In this document: positions 1 through 11,323 of the stretch, in pieces
Layout of the letters: every line of letters starts with the position of its first letter
Numbering within the stretch: the stretch's first letter is position 1
NCBI RefSeq assembly: GCF_007829035.1
Contig: NZ_VIVQ01000003.1
Span: 245,550-309,549, forward strand
Reading direction: 5' to 3'
Source of the DNA: Rudaeicoccus suwonensis
GTDB lineage: Bacteria > Actinomycetota > Actinomycetes > Actinomycetales > Dermatophilaceae
Length of the DNA stretch: 64,000 nt
Translations under genes and position numbers: made by a program
The notes under the pieces: generated by a model
What the model was told of the DNA's origin: nothing
Seen by the model: the letters and a program-made list of their open reading frames with translations, nothing else
Databases searched by the model: none

Positions 1-107
1 TGAACAGTCGCTCCGCGTCTGGTCAAACGTCATCGCTGACACCCGCGCGGGGTGTTACGTCACCCACTGCCCCAGCCCCGAAATCATCAAAAGGCCCGTC
101 ACCTCAC
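1..107. other. Upstream edge of the window, no gene seen
   Basis: Only about 100 bases lie before ftsE. A TGA at the very first bases could be the stop codon of a preceding gene; prfB commonly precedes ftsE in actinobacteria, but nothing here proves it. I see no clear ribosome binding site or promoter. Confidence 0.3.
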
Positions 108-830
108 ATGATTCGACTCGAAGGCGTCACCAAGCGGTATACCCCCAAGGGGTCTCCCGCGCTCGATGACGTGACCTGCGAGATAGTCCGCGGCGAATTC
201 GTCTTCGTCGTCGGCGCGTCCGGGTCCGGCAAATCGACGATGATGCGGCTGCTGACCCGCGAGATCGTGGCGAGCACCGGCACGGTGCTGGTCGCCGGCC
301 GCGACCTCGGCACACTCACCGACCGCCAGATCCCCGGTTTGCGCAGGGAGATCGGTGTGGTCTTCCAGGACTTCCGCCTGCTCGAGGGCAAGACCGTCTA
401 CCAGAACGTCGCCTTCGTGCTCAAAGTCCTTGGCAGCAAACGGCATCAGATCAAACAACTGGTCCCCGAAGCTCTCGATCTGGTGGGCCTGGAGGGCAAG
501 GCCGACCGGCTGCCCGACCAGCTGTCCGGTGGCGAACAGCAGCGCGTCGCCATCGCCCGCGCGGTCGTCAAGAAGCCGCCGATCCTGCTCGCCGACGAGC
601 CCACCGGCAACCTCGACCCCGACACCAGTGCCGAGATCGTCGCCGTGCTCAGCCGGATCAACAAGACAGGCACCACCGTCGCGATGGCGACCCACGATCA
701 GAGCATCGTCGACGATTTCAAGAAGCGTGTCCTCGAACTCAAGGACGGCGTGCTCGTGCGCGACGAGGCGCACGGCGCCTACGTGCAGGAGATCCGCGAG
801 TTGCACGACACGACGCGGGACGAGGACTGA
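108..830 (+). CDS. ftsE: Cell division ATP-binding protein FtsE
   Basis: This is the cytoplasmic ATPase of the FtsEX complex, which couples ATP hydrolysis at the division site to activation of peptidoglycan hydrolases. The 240-residue protein has a Walker A motif GASGSGKST at residues 36-44, the ABC signature [14 protein letters not shown] near residue 140 and Walker [13 protein letters not shown] near residue 160, followed by a switch histidine in MATHD. The length and the ADEPTGNLD form are typical of FtsE and LolD-type ATPases. ftsX follows after 6 bases, so the two are surely cotranscribed. Identification is secure from sequence plus partner. Confidence 0.95.
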   Translation: MIRLEGVTKRYTPKGSPALDDVTCEIVRGEFVFVVGASGSGKSTMMRLLTREIVASTGTVLVAGRDLGTLTDRQIPGLRREIGVVFQDFRLLEGKTVYQNVAFVLKVLGSKRHQIKQLVPEALDLVGLEGKADRLPDQLSGGEQQRVAIARAVVKKPPILLADEPTGNLDPDTSAEIVAVLSRINKTGTTVAMATHDQSIVDDFKKRVLELKDGVLVRDEAHGAYVQEIRELHDTTRDED

Positions 831-836
831 TCGCCC

Positions 837-1757
837 GTGCGTCTTGCGTTCCTGATCGGCGAAGCCGCCAACGGCATACGGCGCAATCTGTCGATGATCC
901 TGTCCGTCGTGCTGGTGACCATGGTGTCGCTGTTCTTCCTCGGCGCGGGCCTGCTCGCGCAGAAGGAAGTCAGCGTCGCCAAGGGCTACTGGTACGACAA
1001 GATCCAGGTCTCGGTCTTCTTCTGCACCAGCCAGTCAACCGATGTGCCCTCGTGCTCCTCGGGCGTGGCGACACCGGCTCAGCAGAATCAGGTCAAGAGC
1101 CAGCTCGACAGCATGAAGCCTCTCGTAGAGCAGGTCTACTACGAGAGTTCGGCGCAGGCGTATCAGCGGTTCAAGGAGCAGTTCAAGAACAGCCCCTACC
1201 TGTCCGACGTCACGCAAGCTGCGATGCCTGCGTCATACCGGGTGAAGCTGTCCGACCCCAAGAAATATCAAGACATCGTCGGTGCGTTCTCCGGCCAACC
1301 GGGCGTCGAGTCGGTGACCGATCAGAGCAACGTGCTCGCGACCTTCTTCAACCTGCTCAATGTCGTCAGCGTGGCGTCGGTCGGGCTGGCTGTACTCATG
1401 GTGATCTGCGCGATCCTGTTGATCACCACCACGATTCGCCAAGTCGCCTTCACTCGCCGACGGCAGGTGGGCATCATGCGACTGGTCGGCGCGTCAGCCG
1501 GGGTCATCTATCTGCCGTTCGTCATCGAGATCTTGTTTGCGACGATCCTCGGTGGCCTGCTGTCGGTCGGATTCCTTTGGGCGGTGGTGCATTTCGGCAT
1601 CGACCGGTTGTTCGACTCCGGCGGCGGCAACGGCGACCTGCTCAGCGTCATCGGCACCTCCGACGTCTGGCAGATCGCGCCGTGGCTGGTGCTCGGAGCC
1701 ATCGTCGTCGCGCTCATCACGGCGTGGCTCGCTCTTCGTCGTTCGTTGCGGATTTGA
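837..1757 (+). CDS. ftsX: Cell division membrane protein FtsX
   Basis: This is the membrane partner of FtsE. The 306-residue protein begins with a GTG codon 6 bases after the ftsE stop. It shows the FtsX layout: a short cytoplasmic N-terminus, a first membrane segment around residues 22-45, a long extracytoplasmic domain (to about residue 170), then three hydrophobic segments up to the short arginine-rich end. The extracytoplasmic loop of actinobacterial FtsX recruits a cell-wall hydrolase; the peptidase encoded next is the obvious candidate partner here. That partnership is inferred from position only. Confidence 0.94.
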   Translation: MRLAFLIGEAANGIRRNLSMILSVVLVTMVSLFFLGAGLLAQKEVSVAKGYWYDKIQVSVFFCTSQSTDVPSCSSGVATPAQQNQVKSQLDSMKPLVEQVYYESSAQAYQRFKEQFKNSPYLSDVTQAAMPASYRVKLSDPKKYQDIVGAFSGQPGVESVTDQSNVLATFFNLLNVVSVASVGLAVLMVICAILLITTTIRQVAFTRRRQVGIMRLVGASAGVIYLPFVIEILFATILGGLLSVGFLWAVVHFGIDRLFDSGGGNGDLLSVIGTSDVWQIAPWLVLGAIVVALITAWLALRRSLRI

Positions 1758-1768
1758 GGAGATTACGT

Positions 1769-3070
1769 ATGTCGATCGTTTCTGCCAGTGGGCGCACTCG
1801 CACCAGGGTCGCCGGAGCCACCGTGGTGGCGGCGCTGTTGTTGTCGGTGACCGCACACGCGTCGGCCGACGATCCAGGCGCTCAGAAGAAGAAGGTCGAC
1901 AAACAGATCCAGTCCACCCAGGCCGACCTCGACGACACCTCCGCCCAGCTGATCGCGGCAGACGCCAACCTGAAGGCGACCGACAAGAAGGTCGACGCGG
2001 CACAGACGACGCTCGACACCGCGAATGCCAATCTGACCAAGGCGCAGAATCACAGCCGCGACATGAACGCGGAGCTGGCGATCGCCAAGGCGGATGAGAC
2101 CAAGAACCAGGGTCAGCTGGCGACGAACACCGCCGCCGTCACGACCTCCAAAGGGTTGGTCGCGGGTCTGGCACGGCAGAGTTACATGGCGGGCGGTCTC
2201 GGCAACTTCGAGCTCACCCTCGATGTCCTGACCGCCAAGGGCGGCGACGTCGGGAATCAGTTGTCGTTGGCCGACATCGTCATGCGCCAGCAGAACGGCG
2301 TGCTGAGTTCGCTGGACAGCAAGAAGGCGGCGATGACCGCGTCAAGTGACCTGCTTGGCGCGACCCGTCGCCGGATCGCCGACTTGACTGTGCAGGCGGC
2401 CAACGCCGTGACGGCGGCGCAGACCGCGCAGACGACAGCGACCACCGCGCACAACGCGCTCGTGTCGCTGCAGAAGACGCAGACAACCCAGCGGAACACT
2501 TTGCAGACCCAGAAGAACACCGAGCTCGCGAGCCTCAAGACCCAGCAAGCGGAGTCCTCGCGCCTCGCCGGGGTCATCAAGGCGCGCAACATCGCCGCGG
2601 CCAAAGCCGCGAAGCGGTCGGTTGCTTCGGCCACTGCAGCTCCGCCGAGTGGGCCGAGTGGTGGCGGGGGTGTGTTGGTGGCGCCGGGACCGATCGGCTC
2701 GATCGTGTCGCCGTTCGGCTGGCGCATCAACCCGGTGTTGGGTGTCCGCCTGCTGCACGAGGGTGACGACTTCCCGTACCCGTGCGGCACGCCTGTGCAT
2801 GCAGCCGCGGCCGGCACCGTTGTCGATGCGTCCTACGGCAGCGTCGAGGGCAACTTCGTCATGCTCGACAACGGCTTCATTCGGGGCGTCAACATCGCGA
2901 CGGTGTACGAGCACATGGAGCGCACGCCCTCGGTGCGTGTCGGCCAGCACGTCGGTCGGGGCCAACTGCTTGGCTACTCCGGCACCACCGGTCGTTCGAC
3001 CGGATGCCACCTGCACTTCGGCGTCATGGTCAACGGCGTCTTCGTGAACCCGGTGCCCTGGATCAGCTGA
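1769..3070 (+). CDS. Secreted coiled-coil M23 metallopeptidase (EnvC/NlpD-like)
   Basis: The start is the ATG 11 bases after ftsX, preceded by a purine-rich GAGGAG. The 433-residue product has an N-terminal signal segment (about residues 12-32, ending near AHASADD). A long Lys/Gln/Ala/Thr-rich region predicted to form coiled coil spans about residues 35-290, and the C-terminal M23 domain runs from about 310 to 430. Zinc ligands are visible as HEGDD near residue 330 and HLHFG near 413, so the domain should be an active endopeptidase. The coiled-coil-plus-M23 design resembles EnvC-type proteins. Because it is cotranscribed with ftsEX it is probably the septal hydrolase, or hydrolase activator, controlled by that complex. 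Confidence 0.88.
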   Translation: MSIVSASGRTRTRVAGATVVAALLLSVTAHASADDPGAQKKKVDKQIQSTQADLDDTSAQLIAADANLKATDKKVDAAQTTLDTANANLTKAQNHSRDMNAELAIAKADETKNQGQLATNTAAVTTSKGLVAGLARQSYMAGGLGNFELTLDVLTAKGGDVGNQLSLADIVMRQQNGVLSSLDSKKAAMTASSDLLGATRRRIADLTVQAANAVTAAQTAQTTATTAHNALVSLQKTQTTQRNTLQTQKNTELASLKTQQAESSRLAGVIKARNIAAAKAAKRSVASATAAPPSGPSGGGGVLVAPGPIGSIVSPFGWRINPVLGVRLLHEGDDFPYPCGTPVHAAAAGTVVDASYGSVEGNFVMLDNGFIRGVNIATVYEHMERTPSVRVGQHVGRGQLLGYSGTTGRSTGCHLHFGVMVNGVFVNPVPWIS

Positions 3071-3624
3071 CGCGAGTCCCGGTCACCTGCGGTGCCACTG
3101 CTCGGAGTGGGTGCTTGCGACATACATCGCGGATGGGGTCGTTGCGAGATGTGCGACATGCGAAAGTCGCCGATGCGGCGATTTGGGTCGTCCGTGGAGC
3201 GCGGTAGCCGACATAAGTCGCCGATGCGGTCGATCTGACCGCCTCAGTGGTCTCGGTGGTCACATGGGTCGCGTAGGTCACACAAAAGTCGCCGATCCGG
3301 CGAGTTGGCTCGTCTGTGGGCCGCTGATGTTCGTGGCGGCTACATAAGTCGCCGATCCGGTCGATCTGACCTCGGTGGTCACATGGGTCGCGTAGGTCAC
3401 ACAAAAGTCGCCGATCCGGCGAGTTGGCTCGTCTGTGGGCCGCTGGTGTTCGTGGCGGCTACATAAGACCTACCCGCGCGATCTCTAAGTCGCCGATTCG
3501 GCGAGTGAAGTGAGCGTCAGGCCGGACGCGCTTGACAGAACTCAGAAAGTCGCCGATTCGGCGAGTTCGGCTGGGTGAATCTGCAGCGAGAATTACGGTT
3601 GCAGACCCTTCGTAGAATGGAGTC
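3071..3624. repeat. Intergenic palindromic and tandem repeats before smpB
   Basis: This 554-base gap holds no convincing gene. It carries at least seven copies of a near-palindrome of the form TCGCCGATNCGGCGA, at about 3167, 3218 (right arm altered), 3289, 3349 (right arm altered), 3408, 3490 and 3550. The last two are perfect 7-base arms around a single T. The copies around 3251-3467 belong to a direct tandem duplication with a period of 119 bases. There is no regular spacer pattern of the CRISPR type. I searched the stretch for a tmRNA beside smpB and did not see one. Confidence 0.8.
3251..3467. repeat. 119-base tandem duplication
   Basis: The block beginning CTCGGTGGTCACATGGGTCG near 3252 is repeated almost identically from 3371. 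Each copy contains the TCGCCGATCCGGCGA palindrome and ends in CGTGGCGGCTACATAAG. The two copies differ at very few bases, implying a recent duplication or gene conversion. Confidence 0.8.
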
Positions 3625-3625
3625 A
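3613..3625 (+). promoter_or_regulatory. Candidate leaderless promoter of smpB
   Basis: TAGAAT at 3613-3618 sits six bases before the smpB ATG, the spacing expected when transcription starts at the start codon. No good -35 box is visible. A GGAG lies only two bases from the ATG, too close to act as a normal ribosome binding site. Confidence 0.5.
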
Positions 3626-4122
3626 TGGCCAAGAAAGCGAAGAAGCCCGTCAAGGACGACCCCAAGGCCAAGAAAGTCGTCGCCAACAACCGCAAGGCCC
3701 GCCACGACTACCTCATCGAGGATGTCATCGAAGCCGGCCTGGTGCTGACCGGCACCGAGGTCAAGAGCCTGCGGATGGGCCGCGCCTCACTCGTCGACGG
3801 CTTCGCCGACGAGCGCAACGGCGAGTTGTGGCTCGAGAACGTCCACATTCCCGAGTACCTCAACGGCACCTGGACCAACCACGCCGCGCGCCGTCGCCGC
3901 AAGCTGCTGATGCATCGTCACGAGATCGACAAACTGCTGAGCAAGACCCGAGAAGCCGGGCACACGTTGGTGCCGCTGTCGATGTATTTCACCGAAGGCC
4001 GCGTCAAGGTCGAGATCGCACTCGCCAAGGGTAAGAAGCAGTACGACAAGCGCCAGGCGCTCCGCGAGCGTCAGGACAATCGGGAGGCCGAGCGCGCGAT
4101 GTCGTTGCGCCGCGCTCGCTGA
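3625..4122 (+). CDS. smpB: SsrA-binding protein SmpB
   Basis: SmpB binds tmRNA and brings it to stalled ribosomes for trans-translation. The 165-residue product has the family core from about residue 20, with ARHDYLIED and the conserved TGTEVKSLR segment, the [13 protein letters not shown] strand and a basic C-terminal tail rich in Lys/Arg that normally folds in the ribosomal decoding centre. A lysine-rich N-terminal extension of about 18 residues is common in actinobacteria. The position after ftsEX matches Mycobacterium. The tmRNA gene itself is not seen in this window. Confidence 0.96.
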   Translation: MAKKAKKPVKDDPKAKKVVANNRKARHDYLIEDVIEAGLVLTGTEVKSLRMGRASLVDGFADERNGELWLENVHIPEYLNGTWTNHAARRRRKLLMHRHEIDKLLSKTREAGHTLVPLSMYFTEGRVKVEIALAKGKKQYDKRQALRERQDNREAERAMSLRRAR

Positions 4123-4298
4123 ATCTCCATCTCAACTCCCCGGTCGGCGCGCCGACTGTCACATCGCTGCGCCCGCCGAGTGCTCGGCGCGAACGCCGCC
4201 CGCCACGGTCGACCGGCGGATCGCCGACGCCGATGTCGGGTGGCCTCGTTGCTGCCATCAGGGCGGTTCGACGAGCACGGCGCGGATCCTCCGAGGCG

Positions 4299-4311
4299 TA
4301 CCCTCGGAGGA
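4299..4311 (+). promoter_or_regulatory. Candidate leaderless promoter of the LolA-like gene
   Basis: TACCCT at 4299-4304 is followed by six bases and then ATG. The GGAGG that touches the ATG is too close to work as a ribosome binding site, so a leaderless start explains the arrangement better. Confidence 0.45.
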
Positions 4312-5477
4312 TGAGCCTCTTCGATCGTCGCCCGGCGCTACGGTGGGTCGCGCCCGGTGCCGCGCTGGCGGTGGTCGTGGTGGGCACACAGATCGCCACC
4401 CGGCTGCCCGCCGACGCCGCGGTCACCCTGCCGCACATCACGGCAGCTCAACTTCTCACCCAGGTCGAGAGCGCGAAGCCGCAAGCACTGCAAGGCACCG
4501 TCTCGGTCTCGATGAATCTCGGTCTCCCGTCGTTGCCGACGAGCATGACCGGTGGCAGCGACAGCGCGCAGCCGTTGTCCTGGTTGTCCGGCACGCACAC
4601 CGCAAAGGTTTGGTATGACGGTGCCGCCGGCTCGCGGGTGGCCCTGCTCGGTGACGGCTCGGAGACCGACATCTATGCGATCAGCACCGGTGTGTGGGTG
4701 TGGAACAGCGCCGATCGCAGCGTCGAGCACATTGCGCCTCCCGTTGTTACGGGCAACCATCGGCAGCATCCGTTGAAGTCGAATTCAACTGGCACTACTG
4801 CCGATTCGCAGGCGCTTACTACTCCTGAGGGTGTCGCTTCATGGGCACTGCAACAGCTCGATGCCACCACTGCCGTCACCACCTCAAGCAACGTCTCGGT
4901 CGCGGGCCGATCGGCATACCAGTTGGTGCTCACTCCGAAGACGAGCGGCACGAAGATCGGGTCCGTCCGCGTCGCCTTCGACGCTGCGACCAAGGTGCCA
5001 CTGCGCGCCGAGGTGTATGCCGCTGGCGCCTCCTCGCCGGCGGTCAGTGTCGGTTTCAGCTCGGTGAGTTTCACCAAACCGGCGGCCGGAAACTTCGACT
5101 TCACACCACCTCCCGGGGCAAAGGTCACGGTCCAGCAGATGCCCGCCAAGCCCAGCGCGAACTCGCTGAGCAGCCTCGGGCTCACCGCTCCCACCGTCAC
5201 CGGCACTGGCTGGGCGTCGGTAGCGACCGGCACCTTGCCGATGACGAATCCCAATGTCACTGAAGGAGATTCAGGGCAGGGCAGCCCTCAGCGCACATCG
5301 AACAGCGCGACGTCGATGACGCAGTTGCTCAAACTGCTGCCGACCGTGTCCGGATCGTGGGGCACGGGTCACCTGCTGTCGACCTCGTTGTTCACCGCCG
5401 TGCTGGCCAACGACGGTCGCTACGCCATCGGCGCCGTCCCGGCCCAGACGCTCTACACCGCGCTTGCCAAGCACTGA
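4311..5477 (+). CDS. LolA/RseB-like secreted protein
   Basis: I chose the ATG at 4311 because a TANNNT box lies six bases before it; an in-frame ATG at 4233 would add 26 arginine-rich residues without support. The 388-residue product has a short basic start, one hydrophobic export segment (about residues 12-30, RWVAPGAALAVVVVGTQIA) and then a beta-rich extracytoplasmic region. Phrases such as AKVWYDGAAGSRVALLGDGSETDIYAIS and the later GRSAYQLVLTPK are typical of the lipid-binding LolA/RseB/DUF2092 fold. The downstream ATPase start overlaps its stop codon, so it probably works with that ABC exporter, perhaps carrying or sensing a lipid or lipoprotein. The substrate is unknown. Confidence 0.7.
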   Translation: MSLFDRRPALRWVAPGAALAVVVVGTQIATRLPADAAVTLPHITAAQLLTQVESAKPQALQGTVSVSMNLGLPSLPTSMTGGSDSAQPLSWLSGTHTAKVWYDGAAGSRVALLGDGSETDIYAISTGVWVWNSADRSVEHIAPPVVTGNHRQHPLKSNSTGTTADSQALTTPEGVASWALQQLDATTAVTTSSNVSVAGRSAYQLVLTPKTSGTKIGSVRVAFDAATKVPLRAEVYAAGASSPAVSVGFSSVSFTKPAAGNFDFTPPPGAKVTVQQMPAKPSANSLSSLGLTAPTVTGTGWASVATGTLPMTNPNVTEGDSGQGSPQRTSNSATSMTQLLKLLPTVSGSWGTGHLLSTSLFTAVLANDGRYAIGAVPAQTLYTALAKH

Positions 5478-6447
5478 CGCTGCCGAGGCGCCGGTCACTG
5501 ATCCGGGCGCCGCGGATCCGGCATACGCAATCGAAACGCGTTCGCTGACAAAGGTTTTCGGATCGCAAAGGGCAGTCGACGGAATCGACCTGCTGGTCCC
5601 GCGCGGCAGCGTCTACGGATTCCTCGGGCCGAACGGTTCGGGCAAGACCACGACGATCCGGATGCTTCTGGGTTTGGTCACGCCCACCGACGGTGAGCGC
5701 CGCATCCTGGGTGAACCGTTGCCCGCTGGGCTGCTGCCCGCACTGCAGCGGGTGGGGTCGCTGATCGAGGGTCCGGCGTTTCACCCCTACCTGAGTGGCC
5801 GGGCGAATCTGCAGCGACTGGATGCCGCCGACACCCGCGCGGATGCCGGCACGTGCGGACAGCGGATCGACGCGGCGCTCGACCGGGTCGGGCTGACTCC
5901 CGCGGGCGGCAAGAAGTTCCGCACCTATTCGCTCGGCATGAAACAGCGACTGGCCATCGCCGCCGCGCTGCTGGCGCCACGCGATCTGCTCGTGCTCGAC
6001 GAGCCGACCAACGGGCTGGACCCGCAGGGCACCCGCGAGGTGCGGCACCTGGTCGCGAGCCTGGCCGAAGAGGGCATCACGGTGCTCATCTCCAGCCACC
6101 TGCTCTCGGAGATCCAGCAGATCTGCTCGCACATCGGGGTCATGCGGGCCGGGCGACTCGTCGCGCAGGGCGCCATCGACGATCTGCGGCAGTCGCAGAC
6201 GACTCGCCTCACCCTGACCACACCGGACACGGCCACTGCGACGAAAATTCTTGAACAGCAGGGTGTTTCGCACCTCGAGGCCACCGGATCACAGGTCACC
6301 GGCCGGCCGGGCGAGCTCCGCCCGGAAGATCTCGTGGCAGCGCTCGTCACGGCGCAGGTGCGCGTACAGGCCTTCGCCTTCGAGCGACCCAGCCTCGAGG
6401 ACTATTACGTCTCGCTGACCGGCGAGGGATTCGCGGTGCGCTCATGA
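5464..6447 (+). CDS. ABC exporter ATP-binding protein
   Basis: The likely start is a TTG inside the end of the LolA-like gene (14-base overlap), giving 327 residues and translational coupling. The nucleotide-binding domain covers about residues 22-240, with Walker A GPNGSGKTTT, signature YSLGMKQRLAIAAALL and Walker B LLVLDEPTNGLDPQG, followed by the SSHLLSE switch. A C-terminal tail of about 80 residues is of the kind seen in DrrA/CcmA-type exporters. The permease gene overlaps the stop by four bases. A role in drug, lipid or lipoprotein export is possible; the substrate cannot be read from sequence. Confidence 0.88.
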   Translation: MPSTDAAEAPVTDPGAADPAYAIETRSLTKVFGSQRAVDGIDLLVPRGSVYGFLGPNGSGKTTTIRMLLGLVTPTDGERRILGEPLPAGLLPALQRVGSLIEGPAFHPYLSGRANLQRLDAADTRADAGTCGQRIDAALDRVGLTPAGGKKFRTYSLGMKQRLAIAAALLAPRDLLVLDEPTNGLDPQGTREVRHLVASLAEEGITVLISSHLLSEIQQICSHIGVMRAGRLVAQGAIDDLRQSQTTRLTLTTPDTATATKILEQQGVSHLEATGSQVTGRPGELRPEDLVAALVTAQVRVQAFAFERPSLEDYYVSLTGEGFAVRS

Positions 6448-7262
6448 GCCTGCGCTTTCTGCGCTCGGAGATCCGGCTGATGTGCGGGCGGCGGCGGAAT
6501 CAGGCCGGCCTGCTCGTGCTGGCCGCGGTGCCGGTCCTGCTCGCGATCGCGGTCAAGGTCAACGGTCAGGGTCCGCGCGGCGGCGACAATGGGCCGAACT
6601 TCCTCGCCTCCATCACCGGCAACGGTGTCTTCGTGGCCTTCGCGGCGCTCACGATCGAGCTGACGTTGTTCCTGCCGATGGCTATCGCGATGGTCAGCGG
6701 CGACGCCATCGCCGGTGAAGCGCACACCGGCACGCTGCGTTATCTGCTGACCGTCCCGACCAGCCGCGTCCGCCTGCTGGTGGTGAAATACCTTGCCCTT
6801 GTTGTGGGTTCGCTCATCGTCACCGCAACGGTCGTCGTGGTCGGAGTGGTCGTCGGCATCGCGGTCTTCGGCACCGGACCCCTCACGACGTTGTCCGGCA
6901 CCCAGATCTCACTGGCCGCCGGATTGTGGCGGCTGCTGATCTCCCTGCTGTATGTCGCAGCCGGGTTGTGCGCTCTCGCGGCGATCGGGCTGTTTTTGTC
7001 GACGCTCACCGAGCAGCCCATCGCGGTCACTGTCGCCGTCGTCGTGGTGACCACGTCGATGTGGATCCTCGACTCGATCCCGCAGGTGGCCTTTCTGCAT
7101 GGGTGGCTGCTGGTCGACAGATGGCCCGATTTCGCCGATCTGATGCGATCACCGGCCGACTTCACCGGCGTGTGGCAGGGGGTCGGCGTCGATGCGGCAT
7201 ACACGGTGATCTTCCTGGCTGCAGCCTGGGCGAGGTTCGCCGGCAAGGACATCACCAGTTGA
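6444..7262 (+). CDS. ABC-2 type exporter permease
   Basis: This 272-residue membrane protein starts in an ATGA overlap with the ATPase gene. It has a short cytoplasmic start and about six hydrophobic segments (near residues 20-37, 52-75, 100-130, 145-170, 180-205 and 235-260). The motif GEAHTGTLRYLLTVPTSRVR after the second segment is characteristic of ABC-2 permeases of the NatB/DrrB type. With the two preceding genes it forms a three-gene export operon. Confidence 0.87.
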   Translation: MSLRFLRSEIRLMCGRRRNQAGLLVLAAVPVLLAIAVKVNGQGPRGGDNGPNFLASITGNGVFVAFAALTIELTLFLPMAIAMVSGDAIAGEAHTGTLRYLLTVPTSRVRLLVVKYLALVVGSLIVTATVVVVGVVVGIAVFGTGPLTTLSGTQISLAAGLWRLLISLLYVAAGLCALAAIGLFLSTLTEQPIAVTVAVVVVTTSMWILDSIPQVAFLHGWLLVDRWPDFADLMRSPADFTGVWQGVGVDAAYTVIFLAAAWARFAGKDITS

Positions 7263-7311
7263 CGGGAGCGCCGACCGGCCCCGTAGCGAGCACACCGAAC
7301 TCGGTGACCGC

Positions 7312-9942
<2,631 letters not shown>

Positions 9943-10033
9943 GGTGTGGAGTCCTAACGCGGATGGCCCGTGGGTGCGGGTCCCTTCCGCACCCCCCTCG
10001 GTTGCACACCTTAGCGAGGAGCGGCCGCTCGGG

Positions 10034-11185
10034 TCAGAGCGTGACCAGCCAGCCGTCCCGCACTTCAAAGGTCGCCGCGCCGATGCCGATGCGGTCACCC
10101 TCGGTCAGGTGCGTACGTTCGACGCGCCGACCGTTGACGTAGGTTCCATTGCGGCTGCCGAGGTCCTCCAGCACCAGTCCCTCGTCGTCTGCGGTGATGC
10201 GCACGTGCTGTCGTGACACCAGCATGTCGTCGAGGACGATCGAGTTGCCACGCGAGCGTCCGATGGTGAGCGCGTCGTCGTCGGGTTCTTCCTGGGCGGC
10301 CGGTTCGGGCACGGCCGGGCCAGTGCCTGCTGCCGGCTCGTATTGCTGTGGCTGGGGAGGCTGAGGGCTGTATGGCGCAGCCGGGGCCTGCGGCCGGTCG
10401 TTCTGTGTCGGAGCGACACCACCGAAGGGCGGGGCCGAGTGCTGCTGCGGCGGGATGCCGAACGGGGCCGACGGGGCGGCAGGCGCGGACTGCTGCTGAG
10501 GTTGTTGTGCCGGTGCCGGTGCCGGTGCAGAGCCGAAGGGCGTGATCGGTCGTGGCTGTTGCTCATCCTGGGCGGGTGCCGAGCCGAACGGCGAAACGGG
10601 TCGCTGCGGCTCGCTCGGCGCTGATTCCGAACCGAACGGCGAGGCTGGCCGCTGTTCGCCCTGGGCCTGGCCGGCGCCACCGAAGGGAGCTGAGCGCTGC
10701 TGCGGCGGGACTCCGAACGGGGCCGGCGGAGGCGGTGTCGACAGGTAGGCGGCCTGCACGAACGGCTGCTCGGCCGACGCGGGACGCTCAGGAGACTCCG
10801 GGTGGGACTCGTGCGGTGGGGCGGCAGGAGCCGGCGACTGGCCCTGCGGCGCCGATCCGGCGGGCGGGGCAAGAGGCGGCGGGAATGCGGGTGTGGCTTG
10901 GCCCTGCCCTGGGTAGGCCGGTGTCAGCGGCGGCGGGGTGTCCTGCCGTGCGCCGGGCTGCTGGTTGCCGGCCCCCTGCTGGGTGGCGACCCACTGGCCG
11001 TGGACGTCCTGAGCGGTCGGCGCGGCGCCCGGTGTCACCCACGGCTGCTGCTGACCCTGGTCGCCTCCAGGCTGAAAGGCCGGCGGGCCGTCCCAGCGCC
11101 CAGGACCCTCGGAGCGCTCAGCCCATTGGATCGGAGCGGCCTGAGCAGGCTGCGCGGGCGGCATCTGGTCATGCGAATCGCTCAT
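10034..11185 (-). CDS. FHA-domain protein with Pro/Gln/Ala-rich N-terminus
   Basis: The 383-residue product has about 280 residues of low-complexity sequence rich in Pro, Ala and Gln with recurring PFG(S/G/V) units. A single C-terminal FHA domain follows at about residues 300-383 (LTIGRSRGNSIVLDD, SRQHVRI, GSRNGTYVNGRRVERT). A GGAG lies about eight bases upstream of the start. There is no signal peptide or membrane segment. It is about 90 bases upstream of the FHA-ABC exporter on the same strand and is probably part of the same phosphothreonine signalling unit. The low-complexity region probably acts as a disordered linker or kinase substrate; this is inference. Confidence 0.83.
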   Translation of the reverse strand: MSDSHDQMPPAQPAQAAPIQWAERSEGPGRWDGPPAFQPGGDQGQQQPWVTPGAAPTAQDVHGQWVATQQGAGNQQPGARQDTPPPLTPAYPGQGQATPAFPPPLAPPAGSAPQGQSPAPAAPPHESHPESPERPASAEQPFVQAAYLSTPPPPAPFGVPPQQRSAPFGGAGQAQGEQRPASPFGSESAPSEPQRPVSPFGSAPAQDEQQPRPITPFGSAPAPAPAQQPQQQSAPAAPSAPFGIPPQQHSAPPFGGVAPTQNDRPQAPAAPYSPQPPQPQQYEPAAGTGPAVPEPAAQEEPDDDALTIGRSRGNSIVLDDMLVSRQHVRITADDEGLVLEDLGSRNGTYVNGRRVERTHLTEGDRIGIGAATFEVRDGWLVTL

Positions 11186-11323
11186 AAGGGGTCTCCGGCT
11201 GAGAGGTGATCGGGCGCCGTCCAGCGTAACGCGCGATTCGGGGACAGTCGGCCTCTCCTACTAACCTCGAAGGCGCAGGGTCCGGACCATCGTCATACGT
11301 GCTCAGACTCGAGGTGACCAGCG

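Noticed and set aside
3071..3624. tmRNA gene next to smpB
   Set aside because: No tRNA-Ala-like ends or tag-peptide frame could be found; the gap is filled by repeats.
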